This document shows positions 27,205-35,739 of a DNA stretch of 64,000 bases, one piece after another. The notes under the pieces were generated by a model. That model made no database searches, was not told the DNA's origin, and saw only the letters and a list, made by a program, of their open reading frames with translations. The stretch spans positions 248,001 through 312,000 of the forward strand of contig NZ_SUPL01000002.1 of the NCBI RefSeq assembly GCF_005047595.1, in the 5' to 3' direction. The position numbers and the translations under genes were made by a program. Numbering within the stretch: the stretch's first letter is position 1; each line of letters begins with the position of its first letter. The DNA comes from Pontimicrobium aquaticum. Its GTDB lineage: Bacteria; Bacteroidota; Bacteroidia; Flavobacteriales; Flavobacteriaceae.

Positions 27205-28272
27205 ATGAAACACAACATTCCAATAAAAAGAGTAGAAAAATCAAAAGTTGAAGAATTAGATTTTAATAATATTCCATTAGGAAGAACCTTTACCGATCAT
27301 ATGTTTATTTGTGATTATGAAAATGGACAATGGAATAACCCAAGAGTAGAACCATTGCATTTAATCCCAACCCATCCAGCAGCTATGGCATTACATTATG
27401 GTCAAGCCATTTTTGAAGGTATGAAAGCAACAGTTGATTCTGAAGGGATACCTATGTTGTTTAGACCACAAAAAAATGCAAAAAGACTAAACTTAAGTGC
27501 AGATAGAATGGGAATGCCACACTTTCCAGAAGATTTGTTCGTGGAAGGATTAAAGCAATTAGTGGCTGTTGAGCAATCTTGGATTCCACCACAAGAAGGA
27601 AGTGCTTTATATTTAAGACCATTCATGTATGCAGACGAACCTTTTATTGGCATGCGAGCAGCAACAAGTTTTAAATTTATCATCATTGCATCACCTTCAG
27701 GGCCATTCTTTACTAAAAGAATAAAGCTATATGCCGAAACAAAATACATTCGTGCCGCAGAAGGAGGTACAGGAGAAGCCAAGGCTGCAGGAAATTATGC
27801 AGCTGCGATTCGTCCAACAGAATTAGCAAAAGCAAAAGGTTACGATCAAGTATTATGGTTAGATGCAGCGGAGCATAAATATATTCAGGAAGTTGGAACC
27901 ATGAATATTTTCTTCAAAATTGATGGAAAATTTATAACACCTAAACGTGATGGAGCAATTTTAGATGGTATCACCAGAATGAGTGTCATTGACTTGTTAA
28001 GAGATAAAGGATATGAAGTAATAGAAAGACCCATCACAATTGATGAAATAAGTGAGGCATCTAAAAAAGGCACACTTGAAGAGTCCTTTGGAACTGGAAC
28101 TGCAGTTGGTATTGCTTATATACAAGAAATTGGATTTGGTGATGAAACGATTCATGTGTCAGATGAAAGTCCTGTTGGCTTGGATGTAAATGAAACTTTA
28201 AACGGAATTAAAACAGGAAAGATTAAGGATACTTTTAACTGGATGGTTAAAATTGAAAAAGAATTGGCTTAA
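27205..28272 (+). CDS. ilvE: Branched-chain amino acid aminotransferase
   Basis: 355 residues, the type II (eukaryote-like) BCAT form. The PLP lysine is in GTGEAKAAGNYAAAI (about residue 194); LHYGQAIFEGMKA and YLRPFMYADEP are family motifs, and SFGTGTAVGIAYIQEI lies in the C-terminal part. It transaminates Leu, Ile and Val to 2-oxoacids. Lying between E2 and E1 genes it is probably catabolic here; activity on phenylalanine would also suit the cluster but cannot be read from sequence. Confidence 0.92.
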   Translation: MKHNIPIKRVEKSKVEELDFNNIPLGRTFTDHMFICDYENGQWNNPRVEPLHLIPTHPAAMALHYGQAIFEGMKATVDSEGIPMLFRPQKNAKRLNLSADRMGMPHFPEDLFVEGLKQLVAVEQSWIPPQEGSALYLRPFMYADEPFIGMRAATSFKFIIIASPSGPFFTKRIKLYAETKYIRAAEGGTGEAKAAGNYAAAIRPTELAKAKGYDQVLWLDAAEHKYIQEVGTMNIFFKIDGKFITPKRDGAILDGITRMSVIDLLRDKGYEVIERPITIDEISEASKKGTLEESFGTGTAVGIAYIQEIGFGDETIHVSDESPVGLDVNETLNGIKTGKIKDTFNWMVKIEKELA

Positions 28273-28280
28273 TGTATTTT

Positions 28281-28341
28281 GTCATTCCGCATTGTCCCAC
28301 TGAGCGCAGTCGAAGTGTGATGCGGAATCCACATTGAAGCT
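28281..28341 (+). repeat. Dispersed long palindromic repeat, intact copy
   Basis: GTCATTCCGCATTGTCCCAC, GAGCGCAGTCGAAGTG, then ATGCGGAATCCACATTGAAG. Perfect ends ATTCCGCAT (28284-28292) and ATGCGGAAT (28320-28328). It is the best-preserved copy of the unit at 9390. Confidence 0.85.
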
Positions 28342-28382
28342 TAAAAGTTTTAAAAAGATTTCCACTTTCGTGTAAAATAGAT

Positions 28383-30452
28383 ATGAATAAAAAAATATTA
28401 AAAAAAGCATTTTCAAAGTTTTGTACAGCCAAGTCAATGACTGAATTGTATGAAGAAAATTTTAAGCAAGTTTCAAAATATGTGCATGCAACTTCTCGTG
28501 GACACGAAGCCATACAAATTGCACTAGGATTGCAGTTATTACCACAAGATTATGCGTTTCCTTACTATAGAGATGATGCCATGTTATTATCGTTTGGAAT
28601 GCAACCTTACGATTTGATGTTGCAGTTAATGGCTAAGCGCGATGATCCTTTTTCAGGAGGTAGAAGTTACTACTGTCATCCAAGTTTAAAAGATGCAGAC
28701 AAACCTAAAATTCCGCATCAATCGTCTGCAACTGGTATGCAAGCCATTCCAGCAACTGGAGTTGCTATGGGAATGCAGTATCTTGAAAAACAAAACTTGA
28801 AAAATGCCATTCTGAACGCTAGTGAAGAATCTAATGAAAATCCAATAACTGTTTGTAGTCTCGGTGACGCCTCAGTTACTGAAGGCGAAATAGCAGAAGC
28901 TTTCCAAATGGCAGCTTTAAAGCAAATGCCAATTTTATATTTAGTACAAGATAACGGTTGGGATATTTCTGCAAATGCCGTTGAAACTAGATCACAAAAT
29001 GCGTTTGAATATGCTCAAGGCTTTCATGGTTTAGATGCTATTTCTATTGATGGTGCTAACTTTATAGAAAGTTATGAAGTTCTTAAAAAAGTAATCAAAA
29101 CTATACGTGAAGAACGTAGGCCATTTTTAGTGCATGCTAAAGTTCCGTTGTTGAATCATCATACGTCAGGAGTTAGAATGGAATGGTATCGAGACGATTT
29201 AGACGAAGCACGTTCACGTGACCCTTATCCAGTATTAAAACAACAATTATTAGATAATGGATTTTCTTCAGATGACATAGAAGAAATAGAAAGTTCAGCG
29301 AAAGCGAAAGTAGAAGAAGATTTTAAGAGAGCTATAAAGGCCGAAGACCCAAAACCAGAAGATTTATTCACTAATGATTTTGTGCCAACACCAATCACTG
29401 AAGAAGTAGGAATACGCGAACCAGAAGGCGCAGACAAAGTAGTCATGGTTGATTGTGCCTTGTTTGCCGTAGAAGAACTCATGCGAAAACACAAAGAGTG
29501 CTTGTTATATGGTCAAGATGTAGGTGGAAGACTTGGAGGCGTATTTCGTGAGGCCGCAACATTAGCACAAAAATTTGGAGATGACAGAGTGTTTAATACA
29601 CCTATTCAAGAAGCCTTTATTGTTGGCTCCACCGTGGGCATGAGTGCTGTTGGTTTAAAGCCAATTGTTGAGGTACAATTTGCTGACTATATTTGGCCTG
29701 GACTCAATCAATTATTTACAGAAGTAAGCAGAAGTTGTTACCTCTCAAATGGTAAATGGCCAGTGAGTATGATTCTACGTGTGCCAATTGGAGCTTATGG
29801 AAGTGGAGGGCCTTATCATTCAAGTTCGGTGGAAAGTGTTATTACCAACATACGAGGTATCAAAATCGTGTATCCAAGCAATGGAGCCGATTTAAAAGGC
29901 TTGATGAAAGCCGCTTACTATGACCCAAATCCTGTAGTGATTTTAGAGCACAAAGGCTTGTATTGGTCAAAAGTTCCAGGAACCTTAACCGCAACGTCTG
30001 TTGAGCCAAGCGAAGACTATGTTTTACCACTAGGTAAAGCTTGGGTGTTGCAAGAAATTTGGAAACAAGAAGATGTAGAAACTTTAACTATTGTCACTTA
30101 CGGAATGGGAGTGCATTGGGCTTATAATGCGTCTGGTGAATTAGATATGAGACACCAAATTGAAATTATTGATTTACGTACGTTATTTCCATTAGATGAA
30201 AATACAATCATGAATTCAGTTAAAAAAACTGGAAAATGTTTAGTGGTCACTGAAGAACCAAGTAATAACAGTTTTGCATTGGCCTTGGCTGGAAAAATTC
30301 AAGAACAATGTTTTCAATATTTAGATGCTCCTGTAATGACCATTGGTAGCGAGAACATGCCTGCAATTCCTTTAAATTCTATGTTGGAACAGACCATGAT
30401 TCCTTCTACAGAAAAAGTAAAAGTAAAAATTAAAACGTTGCTAAACTATTAA
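28383..30452 (+). CDS. 2-oxoacid dehydrogenase E1, alpha and beta fused
   Basis: 689 residues. The alpha half (about 1-330) carries the thiamine-diphosphate motif SLGDASVTEGEIAEAFQMAA and SATGMQAIPATGVAMG; the beta half (about 355-689) begins KVVMVDCALFAVEELMRKH and has RVFNTPIQEAFIVGSTVGMS and PIVEVQFADYIWPGLNQL. Fused E1 chains of this kind decarboxylate branched-chain 2-oxoacids and pass the acyl group to E2. An in-frame repeat (28805-28832) adds AILNASEESNEN just before the cofactor motif. Phenylpyruvate or 2-oxobutyrate as added substrates is a hypothesis. Confidence 0.9.
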   Translation: MNKKILKKAFSKFCTAKSMTELYEENFKQVSKYVHATSRGHEAIQIALGLQLLPQDYAFPYYRDDAMLLSFGMQPYDLMLQLMAKRDDPFSGGRSYYCHPSLKDADKPKIPHQSSATGMQAIPATGVAMGMQYLEKQNLKNAILNASEESNENPITVCSLGDASVTEGEIAEAFQMAALKQMPILYLVQDNGWDISANAVETRSQNAFEYAQGFHGLDAISIDGANFIESYEVLKKVIKTIREERRPFLVHAKVPLLNHHTSGVRMEWYRDDLDEARSRDPYPVLKQQLLDNGFSSDDIEEIESSAKAKVEEDFKRAIKAEDPKPEDLFTNDFVPTPITEEVGIREPEGADKVVMVDCALFAVEELMRKHKECLLYGQDVGGRLGGVFREAATLAQKFGDDRVFNTPIQEAFIVGSTVGMSAVGLKPIVEVQFADYIWPGLNQLFTEVSRSCYLSNGKWPVSMILRVPIGAYGSGGPYHSSSVESVITNIRGIKIVYPSNGADLKGLMKAAYYDPNPVVILEHKGLYWSKVPGTLTATSVEPSEDYVLPLGKAWVLQEIWKQEDVETLTIVTYGMGVHWAYNASGELDMRHQIEIIDLRTLFPLDENTIMNSVKKTGKCLVVTEEPSNNSFALALAGKIQEQCFQYLDAPVMTIGSENMPAIPLNSMLEQTMIPSTEKVKVKIKTLLNY
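28805..28832 (+). repeat. In-frame repeat copy inside the E1 gene
   Basis: CCATTCTGAACGCTAGTGAA then GAATCT, matching the TCATTCTGAACGAAAGTGAA copy inside the alpha-2-macroglobulin gene (opposite strand, 51896-51928). It is read through as AILNASEES. Confidence 0.7.
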
Positions 30453-30487
30453 ACTTTATTACCTTAGTTGTTCTATTGTTGTAAACT

Positions 30488-31525
30488 ATGAGAGCAGCTG
30501 TTTTTGAAAAATTTCAAGGACCAATAACTATTCAAAATATACCTGACCCAACTCCAAAAGTTGATGGCGTGGTTGTAAAAGTAAATGCTACAGGATTGTG
30601 TAGAAGTGATTGGCATGGTTGGATGGGACATGATCAAGATATTGTGTTACCTCATGTTCCAGGACATGAATTAGCTGGAACAATCGTTGAAGTTGGGAAA
30701 GATATCAAGAATTTTAAAATAGGAGATAGAGTTACTATACCATTTGTGGCTGGTTGTGGCACTTGTGGTGAATGCAAATCTGGAAATCAGCAAGTATGTG
30801 ACCATCAATCTCAACCTGGTTTTACACATCATGGCTCGTTTGCTGAGTTTGTGGCTTTAGATTATGCTGATACTAATTTGGTAAAACTTCCTGAAGACAT
30901 AAACGATGTGACTGCTGCAACTTTAGGTTGCCGATTTATTACAGCTTTTAGAGCCATTGTTGCTCAAGGAAAAGTATCCGAAGGACAGCATGTAGCCATT
31001 CATGGTTGTGGAGGTGTTGGCTTATCTGCAATTATGATAGCCAATGCACTTGGAGCGCAAGTCACAGCGATTGATATTAACAACAAAACTTTAGCGTTAG
31101 CAAAGCAACTTGGAGCGCAATCTATCGTGAATGCCACCAACAATAATGTTGTAGAAGCTATAAAAGACATTACCAAAGGAGGTGCTCAAGTGTCTGTGGA
31201 TGCTTTAGGTAGTGAGATTACATGTTTAAATTCTATTGCGTCACTTAAAAAAAGAGGAAGGCATATTCAAGTTGGGTTAATGACGGGAAATCATAAACAT
31301 CCAAACATTCCAATGGATAGAGTTTTAGCAGATGAATTGGAAATAATTGGGAGTCACGGAATGCAAGCTCATAAATATCCTGAAATGCTAAAGATGATTG
31401 TAGAAGGTAAATTACACCCTGAAAAGCTAATTGAAAAAACCATTACCTTAGAAGAAGCAACTATAACTTTGCCAAACATGAATAAATTTCAAAATAAAGG
31501 TGTATTGGTTGTTAATTCTTTTTAA
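30488..31525 (+). CDS. Zinc-dependent alcohol dehydrogenase
   Basis: 345 residues, medium-chain dehydrogenase family. The catalytic zinc site is formed by [10 protein letters not shown] and VPGHELAG; the structural zinc lobe has [15 protein letters not shown]; the NAD-binding motif is [19 protein letters not shown]. It may reduce or oxidise alcohols and aldehydes arising from amino-acid-derived 2-oxoacids, which is suggested only by its place 35 bases after E1. It could belong to the same transcript. Confidence 0.9.
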   Translation: MRAAVFEKFQGPITIQNIPDPTPKVDGVVVKVNATGLCRSDWHGWMGHDQDIVLPHVPGHELAGTIVEVGKDIKNFKIGDRVTIPFVAGCGTCGECKSGNQQVCDHQSQPGFTHHGSFAEFVALDYADTNLVKLPEDINDVTAATLGCRFITAFRAIVAQGKVSEGQHVAIHGCGGVGLSAIMIANALGAQVTAIDINNKTLALAKQLGAQSIVNATNNNVVEAIKDITKGGAQVSVDALGSEITCLNSIASLKKRGRHIQVGLMTGNHKHPNIPMDRVLADELEIIGSHGMQAHKYPEMLKMIVEGKLHPEKLIEKTITLEEATITLPNMNKFQNKGVLVVNSF

Positions 31526-31537
31526 AACTTAAATAAG

Positions 31538-32953
31538 ATGAAAAAATTTGTTGGAACTATATTCTTATTAATCTTGTTCTTTAGCTGTAAGAAAGAAGAA
31601 CAGATAGCTTATGATCTAGTAATTGAAAATGGGAATGTTATTGATATTGTTACTGGTAACATTAGCAAACAAACTATTTTTATCAATGATGAAAGGATTG
31701 TAAATCTTTCAAAACCAGAAGAAAATATATCGTATAAGTCTGAAATTATTATAGATGCAACTGATAAGTATATTCTTCCAGGATTTTGGGATAACCATGT
31801 ACATTTTAGAGGAGGAGATAGTTTGATTCAGGCCAATAAAGATTTTTTAAAACTCTTTATTATGAATGGGATTACAACCGTTAGAGATGCTGGAGGAGAT
31901 TTAACATCTTCAGTAATGGAATGGAAACAACAAATTCAAGATAAGCAACTTGTTGGACCAACAATCTTTTCTGCTGGACCAAAAATTGATGGTAACAATG
32001 CAACTTGGGCTGGTTCTTTGGTTGTTGATACAGAAAAAGATATTTCAGTTGCATTAGATTCATTGCAAGCATTGAATGTCGATTTCGTAAAACTTTACGA
32101 TAGTAGAATTTCTGGTGAACTCTATTTGAAAACAATTCAAGAAGCTACCAAAAGAGGAATGATTACTTCAGGTCACATGCCTTTTACGGTGACATTAGAT
32201 GAAACTTTAGACTCAGGAATTGGTGCTATTGAGCATTTATACTATGTTTTAAAAGGATGTTCTTCTGAGGAAGTACAAATAACCGAAGCTATTAAAAATA
32301 GAGAGTATGGATTTTGGTCGTCTATGGGGAAATTAATAGAAACCTATCAAGATTCTACTGCTAAAAACACATTCGATGCTTTAAAAAACAACAACACATA
32401 TGTGGTTCCAACATTGCATATAGGCAATGTGTTAAGTTATTTAGATGAGGTTAATCATGAAAACGATGCCTATTTAAAGCTAATGCCACCTGGTATCATT
32501 GAAACGTATCAAGGCAGGATTAAAGGTGCACTAAACTCATCAGAAGAAGCTCGACAAAACCGAAAAGAGTTAAATACGTTCTTCAAATCTTTAGCAAAAT
32601 CGTTGAGTGATGCTAATGTGAAATTACTTACTGGTTCAGATAGTGGTGCTTTTAATTCTTACACATATCCAGGAATTTCATTGCATAAAGAATTGGAAGG
32701 GATGGTCAGTACAGGTATTTCTAATTTAGAAACATTGCAAAACTCAGCCTATAATGGAGCTCACTTTCTAAAAAAAGAATCAGATTATGGAACTATTGAA
32801 ATTGGTAAAATATCAGATTTAGTGTTGCTTAATAGCAATCCTTTAGAGGATATAAAGAATACAAGGAATATCAATTTTGTTATTAAAGGCAATGAAGTTT
32901 ATAACCCTGAGATTATTGCACAAGAAATCGGCTGCTCTGATTGTTTAAAGTAA
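31538..32953 (+). CDS. Amidohydrolase-family lipoprotein
   Basis: 471 residues. The N-terminus is a lipoprotein signal with lipobox FFSC (cysteine at about 17), so the enzyme is anchored outside the cytoplasm. DNHVHFRGG gives the first metal pair (about residue 86), VKLYDSR the bridging lysine position, SGHMPF and IEHLYY further ligands, and LTGSDSGAF the catalytic aspartate. This fits periplasmic imidazolonepropionase-like or dipeptidase-like amidohydrolases; the substrate is not readable. It starts 12 bases after the alcohol dehydrogenase. Confidence 0.85.
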   Translation: MKKFVGTIFLLILFFSCKKEEQIAYDLVIENGNVIDIVTGNISKQTIFINDERIVNLSKPEENISYKSEIIIDATDKYILPGFWDNHVHFRGGDSLIQANKDFLKLFIMNGITTVRDAGGDLTSSVMEWKQQIQDKQLVGPTIFSAGPKIDGNNATWAGSLVVDTEKDISVALDSLQALNVDFVKLYDSRISGELYLKTIQEATKRGMITSGHMPFTVTLDETLDSGIGAIEHLYYVLKGCSSEEVQITEAIKNREYGFWSSMGKLIETYQDSTAKNTFDALKNNNTYVVPTLHIGNVLSYLDEVNHENDAYLKLMPPGIIETYQGRIKGALNSSEEARQNRKELNTFFKSLAKSLSDANVKLLTGSDSGAFNSYTYPGISLHKELEGMVSTGISNLETLQNSAYNGAHFLKKESDYGTIEIGKISDLVLLNSNPLEDIKNTRNINFVIKGNEVYNPEIIAQEIGCSDCLK

Positions 32954-32965
32954 AATAAATTAACT

Positions 32966-34213
32966 ATGAGAACATTAATTACAATATTTTTTATATTCAT
33001 AACATCCATAACAATTTCTCAAACATTATTGAAGCCAGATCGAGTTTTTGATGGTTATCAAATTCATGAAGATTGGGCTGTCTTGGTAGATGGAAATAAA
33101 ATTACTCAAGTAGGAACTTTGAATAACCTTAAAATTCCAAAGGGCACTAAAGAAATTAACCTAAAAGGAAAAACCTTAATGCCTGGATTAATTGAAGGTC
33201 ACTCACATGTCTTATTACATCCATATAATGAAACAACTTGGAATGATCAAGTTTTAAAGGAGTCACCAGTTGAGAGATCTATTAGAGCAGTCAACCATGT
33301 AAAAAATTCGTTATTGGCTGGAATAACTACAATGCGAGATTTAGGAGCTGAAGGAGCTGGTTATAGTGATGTTTATATAAAAAAAGCAATAGATGAAGGT
33401 ATTATTATTGGCCCAAGACTTTTGGTTGCTGGTCCAGCTATTGTTGCAACAGGGGCTTATGGTCCTAAAGGATTTCACGATGGTGTAAAAGTGCCTCTTG
33501 GAGCTGAAGAAGCTAACGGAAATGATGTAATAAGAACTGTGCGTAGGCAATTAGGTAATGGTGCTGACTTCATAAAAATCTACGCTGATTATAGGTGGAA
33601 ACTAGGAGCGGTTTCACAACCAACATTTACTTTAGATGAAATTAAAATGATGGTTGAAGTTGCTGAAAGCGCTGGAAGTTATGTGGTAGCTCATGCTAGT
33701 ACACCTGAGGGTATGCGTAGAGCAATACTTGGTGGTGTGGAAACTATTGAGCATGGAGATGGAGGTACGTTTGAAATTTTTAAACTCATGAAAGAATATA
33801 ATGTAGGTTTTTGCCCAACAATAGCGGCAGGAGATGCAATTATGCAATATAATGGATGGAGAAAAGGACATGACCCAGAACCAGCTAGAATAGTTCAAAA
33901 GAGAAAATCATTCAAATTAGCATTAGACTCAGGGATTGATATTGTTTTTGGTGGTGATGTTGGTGTCTTCACACATGGAGAAAATTATCGAGAACTAGAG
34001 TTGATGGTTCAATACGGAATGTCTCCAATTAAGGTGTTACAATCTGCAACGTCATTAAATGCCAGGGTATTCCATTTGGATGGTTTAGGGCAGCTTAAAA
34101 AAGAATTTTTAGCTGATATTATAGCTGTTGATGGTAGCCCAACAAAAAATATTAAGGCAATGCGAAATGTTACATTTGTAATGAAAGATGGCATGGTATA
34201 TAAAAACGATTAA
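32966..34213 (+). CDS. Secreted amidohydrolase, Xaa-Pro dipeptidase/imidazolonepropionase-like
   Basis: 415 residues with a cleavable signal peptide (about 1-19, ending ISQ). The metal-binding set is complete: EGHSHVLLH (about 76), KIYADYRW with the bridging lysine, VAHAS (about 242), IEHGDGG and FGGDVGVFTHGEN with the catalytic aspartate. It is paralogous in fold to the preceding lipoprotein and lies 12 bases after it, so the two probably act together on exported peptides or amides. A bidirectional terminator follows. Confidence 0.88.
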   Translation: MRTLITIFFIFITSITISQTLLKPDRVFDGYQIHEDWAVLVDGNKITQVGTLNNLKIPKGTKEINLKGKTLMPGLIEGHSHVLLHPYNETTWNDQVLKESPVERSIRAVNHVKNSLLAGITTMRDLGAEGAGYSDVYIKKAIDEGIIIGPRLLVAGPAIVATGAYGPKGFHDGVKVPLGAEEANGNDVIRTVRRQLGNGADFIKIYADYRWKLGAVSQPTFTLDEIKMMVEVAESAGSYVVAHASTPEGMRRAILGGVETIEHGDGGTFEIFKLMKEYNVGFCPTIAAGDAIMQYNGWRKGHDPEPARIVQKRKSFKLALDSGIDIVFGGDVGVFTHGENYRELELMVQYGMSPIKVLQSATSLNARVFHLDGLGQLKKEFLADIIAVDGSPTKNIKAMRNVTFVMKDGMVYKND

Positions 34214-34220
34214 ATAAAAA

Positions 34221-34246
34221 AGACACTTAAAAAAGTGTCTTTTTTT
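34221..34246. terminator. Bidirectional intrinsic terminator
   Basis: Arms AGACACTT (34221-34228) and AAGTGTCT (34233-34240) with A-run before and T-run after. It can end the amidohydrolase transcript on the plus strand and the tRNA transcript on the minus strand. Confidence 0.85.
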
Positions 34247-34247
34247 G

Positions 34248-34321
34248 AGCCGATAGAGGGACTCGAACCCACGACCTGCTGATTACAAATCAGCTGCTCT
34301 AGCCAGCTGAGCTATATCGGC
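34248..34321 (-). tRNA. tRNA-Thr (anticodon TGT)
   Basis: Minus strand begins GCCGATATAGCTCAGCTGGC. The acceptor GCCGATA pairs with TATCGGC; the D arm has AGCTCAGCTGGCTAGAGC, the anticodon arm CTGATTTGTAATCAG gives anticodon TGT, and the T arm is GTGGGTTCGAGTCCC. The discriminator is T and CCA is not encoded. Confidence 0.97.
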
Positions 34322-34367
34322 GTAACTGGGAGCAAATATAATCTTGAAAATAATATTTGCAAATATT

Positions 34368-35216
34368 TTAAAAAACTTTTTTTCGAATATTCGTCCAATG
34401 TAAATGTCTTATAAATCTACCTTGATCTTCGTTAACAATGAAAGATTGATTTTCTTTTTTAGCTTTAAAAAATCCAATCATTGAATTAAAAAAATAAGAA
34501 AAACTTCTTTTTTTAAGTGCACTTTTAATTGATGCTATTAAGGTTAAAATAAATCCAAAACGCATTTTATATAAAGCTTCGCCTCTTAAGTACTTTGTGT
34601 GTTTGGAGTAAGTTTTGCCAGTTGGTTTTAAATGTTTTACATGTAAATCTTTATTGGTTTTAACTTTCCAACCATAATATTGAGCTAGTAATACATCTAT
34701 TGAGTCCCAACCAACAGATTTTTTTAAACCTCCAATATCAATAAAACATTTTTTTCTATAGGACTTAATTGGTCCTCTAACATGATTTTTTGAGGCCACA
34801 GTTTCAAAAACCCATGTATTTTTTTTATTAACAAATGGAATACCTCCAGCAATTCCAATTTTGGTATTCCTTTTAAACAGTTTAGCTATGGACTCTAAAT
34901 AGTTTTTTGGAAAAATGATATCTGCGTCATATTTACAAATAACATCATAATTCTCATCGAGAATTTCTAAACCTTTGTAAAAGGCATTAATTACTTTGGC
35001 TCCTGGAATATGTTCATTTGAGGATGTTATATTAATTAAGGAAATCCAATTATACTTTTCTGTAAACGCTGATATGATATTATTTGTATTGTCTGATGAA
35101 TTGTCATTAACAACAACTAAATGTTTAGGTAATAAGGTTTGGTTAACTAATGATTCTAGAGTAAGACCAATGGTGTTCTCTTCATTGTGAGCAGGTATTA
35201 TAATGTAGAAATCCAT
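34368..35216 (-). CDS. Family 2 glycosyltransferase
   Basis: 282 residues starting at MDFYIIIPAHNEENTIG. This start is preferred over a longer upstream reading because it is the canonical GT2 N-terminus and overlaps the preceding stop by one base. GT-A motifs are present: VVNDNSSDNT, CKYDADIIFP (the DxD) and a later GWDSIDVLLAQYYGW acceptor region. A basic C-terminal part with KKRSFSYFFNSMIGFF may sit at the membrane. Last gene of a three-gene set with a methyltransferase and a KAS III-like enzyme; the product is unknown. Confidence 0.88.
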   Translation of the reverse strand: MDFYIIIPAHNEENTIGLTLESLVNQTLLPKHLVVVNDNSSDNTNNIISAFTEKYNWISLINITSSNEHIPGAKVINAFYKGLEILDENYDVICKYDADIIFPKNYLESIAKLFKRNTKIGIAGGIPFVNKKNTWVFETVASKNHVRGPIKSYRKKCFIDIGGLKKSVGWDSIDVLLAQYYGWKVKTNKDLHVKHLKPTGKTYSKHTKYLRGEALYKMRFGFILTLIASIKSALKKRSFSYFFNSMIGFFKAKKENQSFIVNEDQGRFIRHLHWTNIRKKVF

Positions 35217-35737
35217 TATTTTCTTTCGGCATATACAATATAATAACGAGGCGTAAACCATCTTAAAATTGGGCGAAAACCAATCTTTTTTGTTGGATTA
35301 GTCCATTTCTTTCTATCTTTAATTTCCCACCCAGCTTTTTCTAATAACCAATCAAATTGCCAATCTTCAAATTCGTGATAATGTCTGTCCCATTTATCGG
35401 TTTTACTTCTATATGCTGAAGCAAACCATAATTTTAAAGGGACACTTGCTACTAGTTTATTTGCTTTAACGCTTTTTAAAACAGTAAAGGGAGATAATAA
35501 ATGTTCAAAAATTTCAAACGCAGTTACCACTTCGGCAGTTGAGTTTTCAATATTTGTATTGTCAATATCAATATCTTCTCCTTTGGTGTTTTGAACCTTG
35601 TAACCATGATCCAGCATTACTTTTGTAAACGGATTTTCTACACCAAGGTCAAGTATGCTTGAGGACGTAGGAACATGTTCCTTTAAAAAATCTAGCGTGT
35701 GTTTGTATCTCTTATGAGGAAACTTACCTTCGTACAT
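35216..35737 (-). CDS. Class I SAM-dependent methyltransferase-like protein
   Basis: 173 residues. ILDLGVENPFTKVMLDHGY resembles motif I but lacks the usual glycine-rich E/DxGxGxG; AFEIFEHLLSPF is the typical motif following strand beta4. HYHEFEDWQFDWLLEKAGWEI is typical of small-molecule methyltransferases. The glycine-poor motif I makes SAM binding likely but not certain. It overlaps the glycosyltransferase start by one base and starts three bases after the KAS III gene ends, so the set is one unit. Confidence 0.8.
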   Translation of the reverse strand: MYEGKFPHKRYKHTLDFLKEHVPTSSSILDLGVENPFTKVMLDHGYKVQNTKGEDIDIDNTNIENSTAEVVTAFEIFEHLLSPFTVLKSVKANKLVASVPLKLWFASAYRSKTDKWDRHYHEFEDWQFDWLLEKAGWEIKDRKKWTNPTKKIGFRPILRWFTPRYYIVYAERK

Positions 35738-35739
35738 TA

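Noticed and set aside
12576-31525. The catabolic cluster as a recently acquired island.
   Set aside because: Base composition and codon choice look like the flanks, no integrase, transposase or attachment-type duplication is seen, and the tRNA gene lies outside it.
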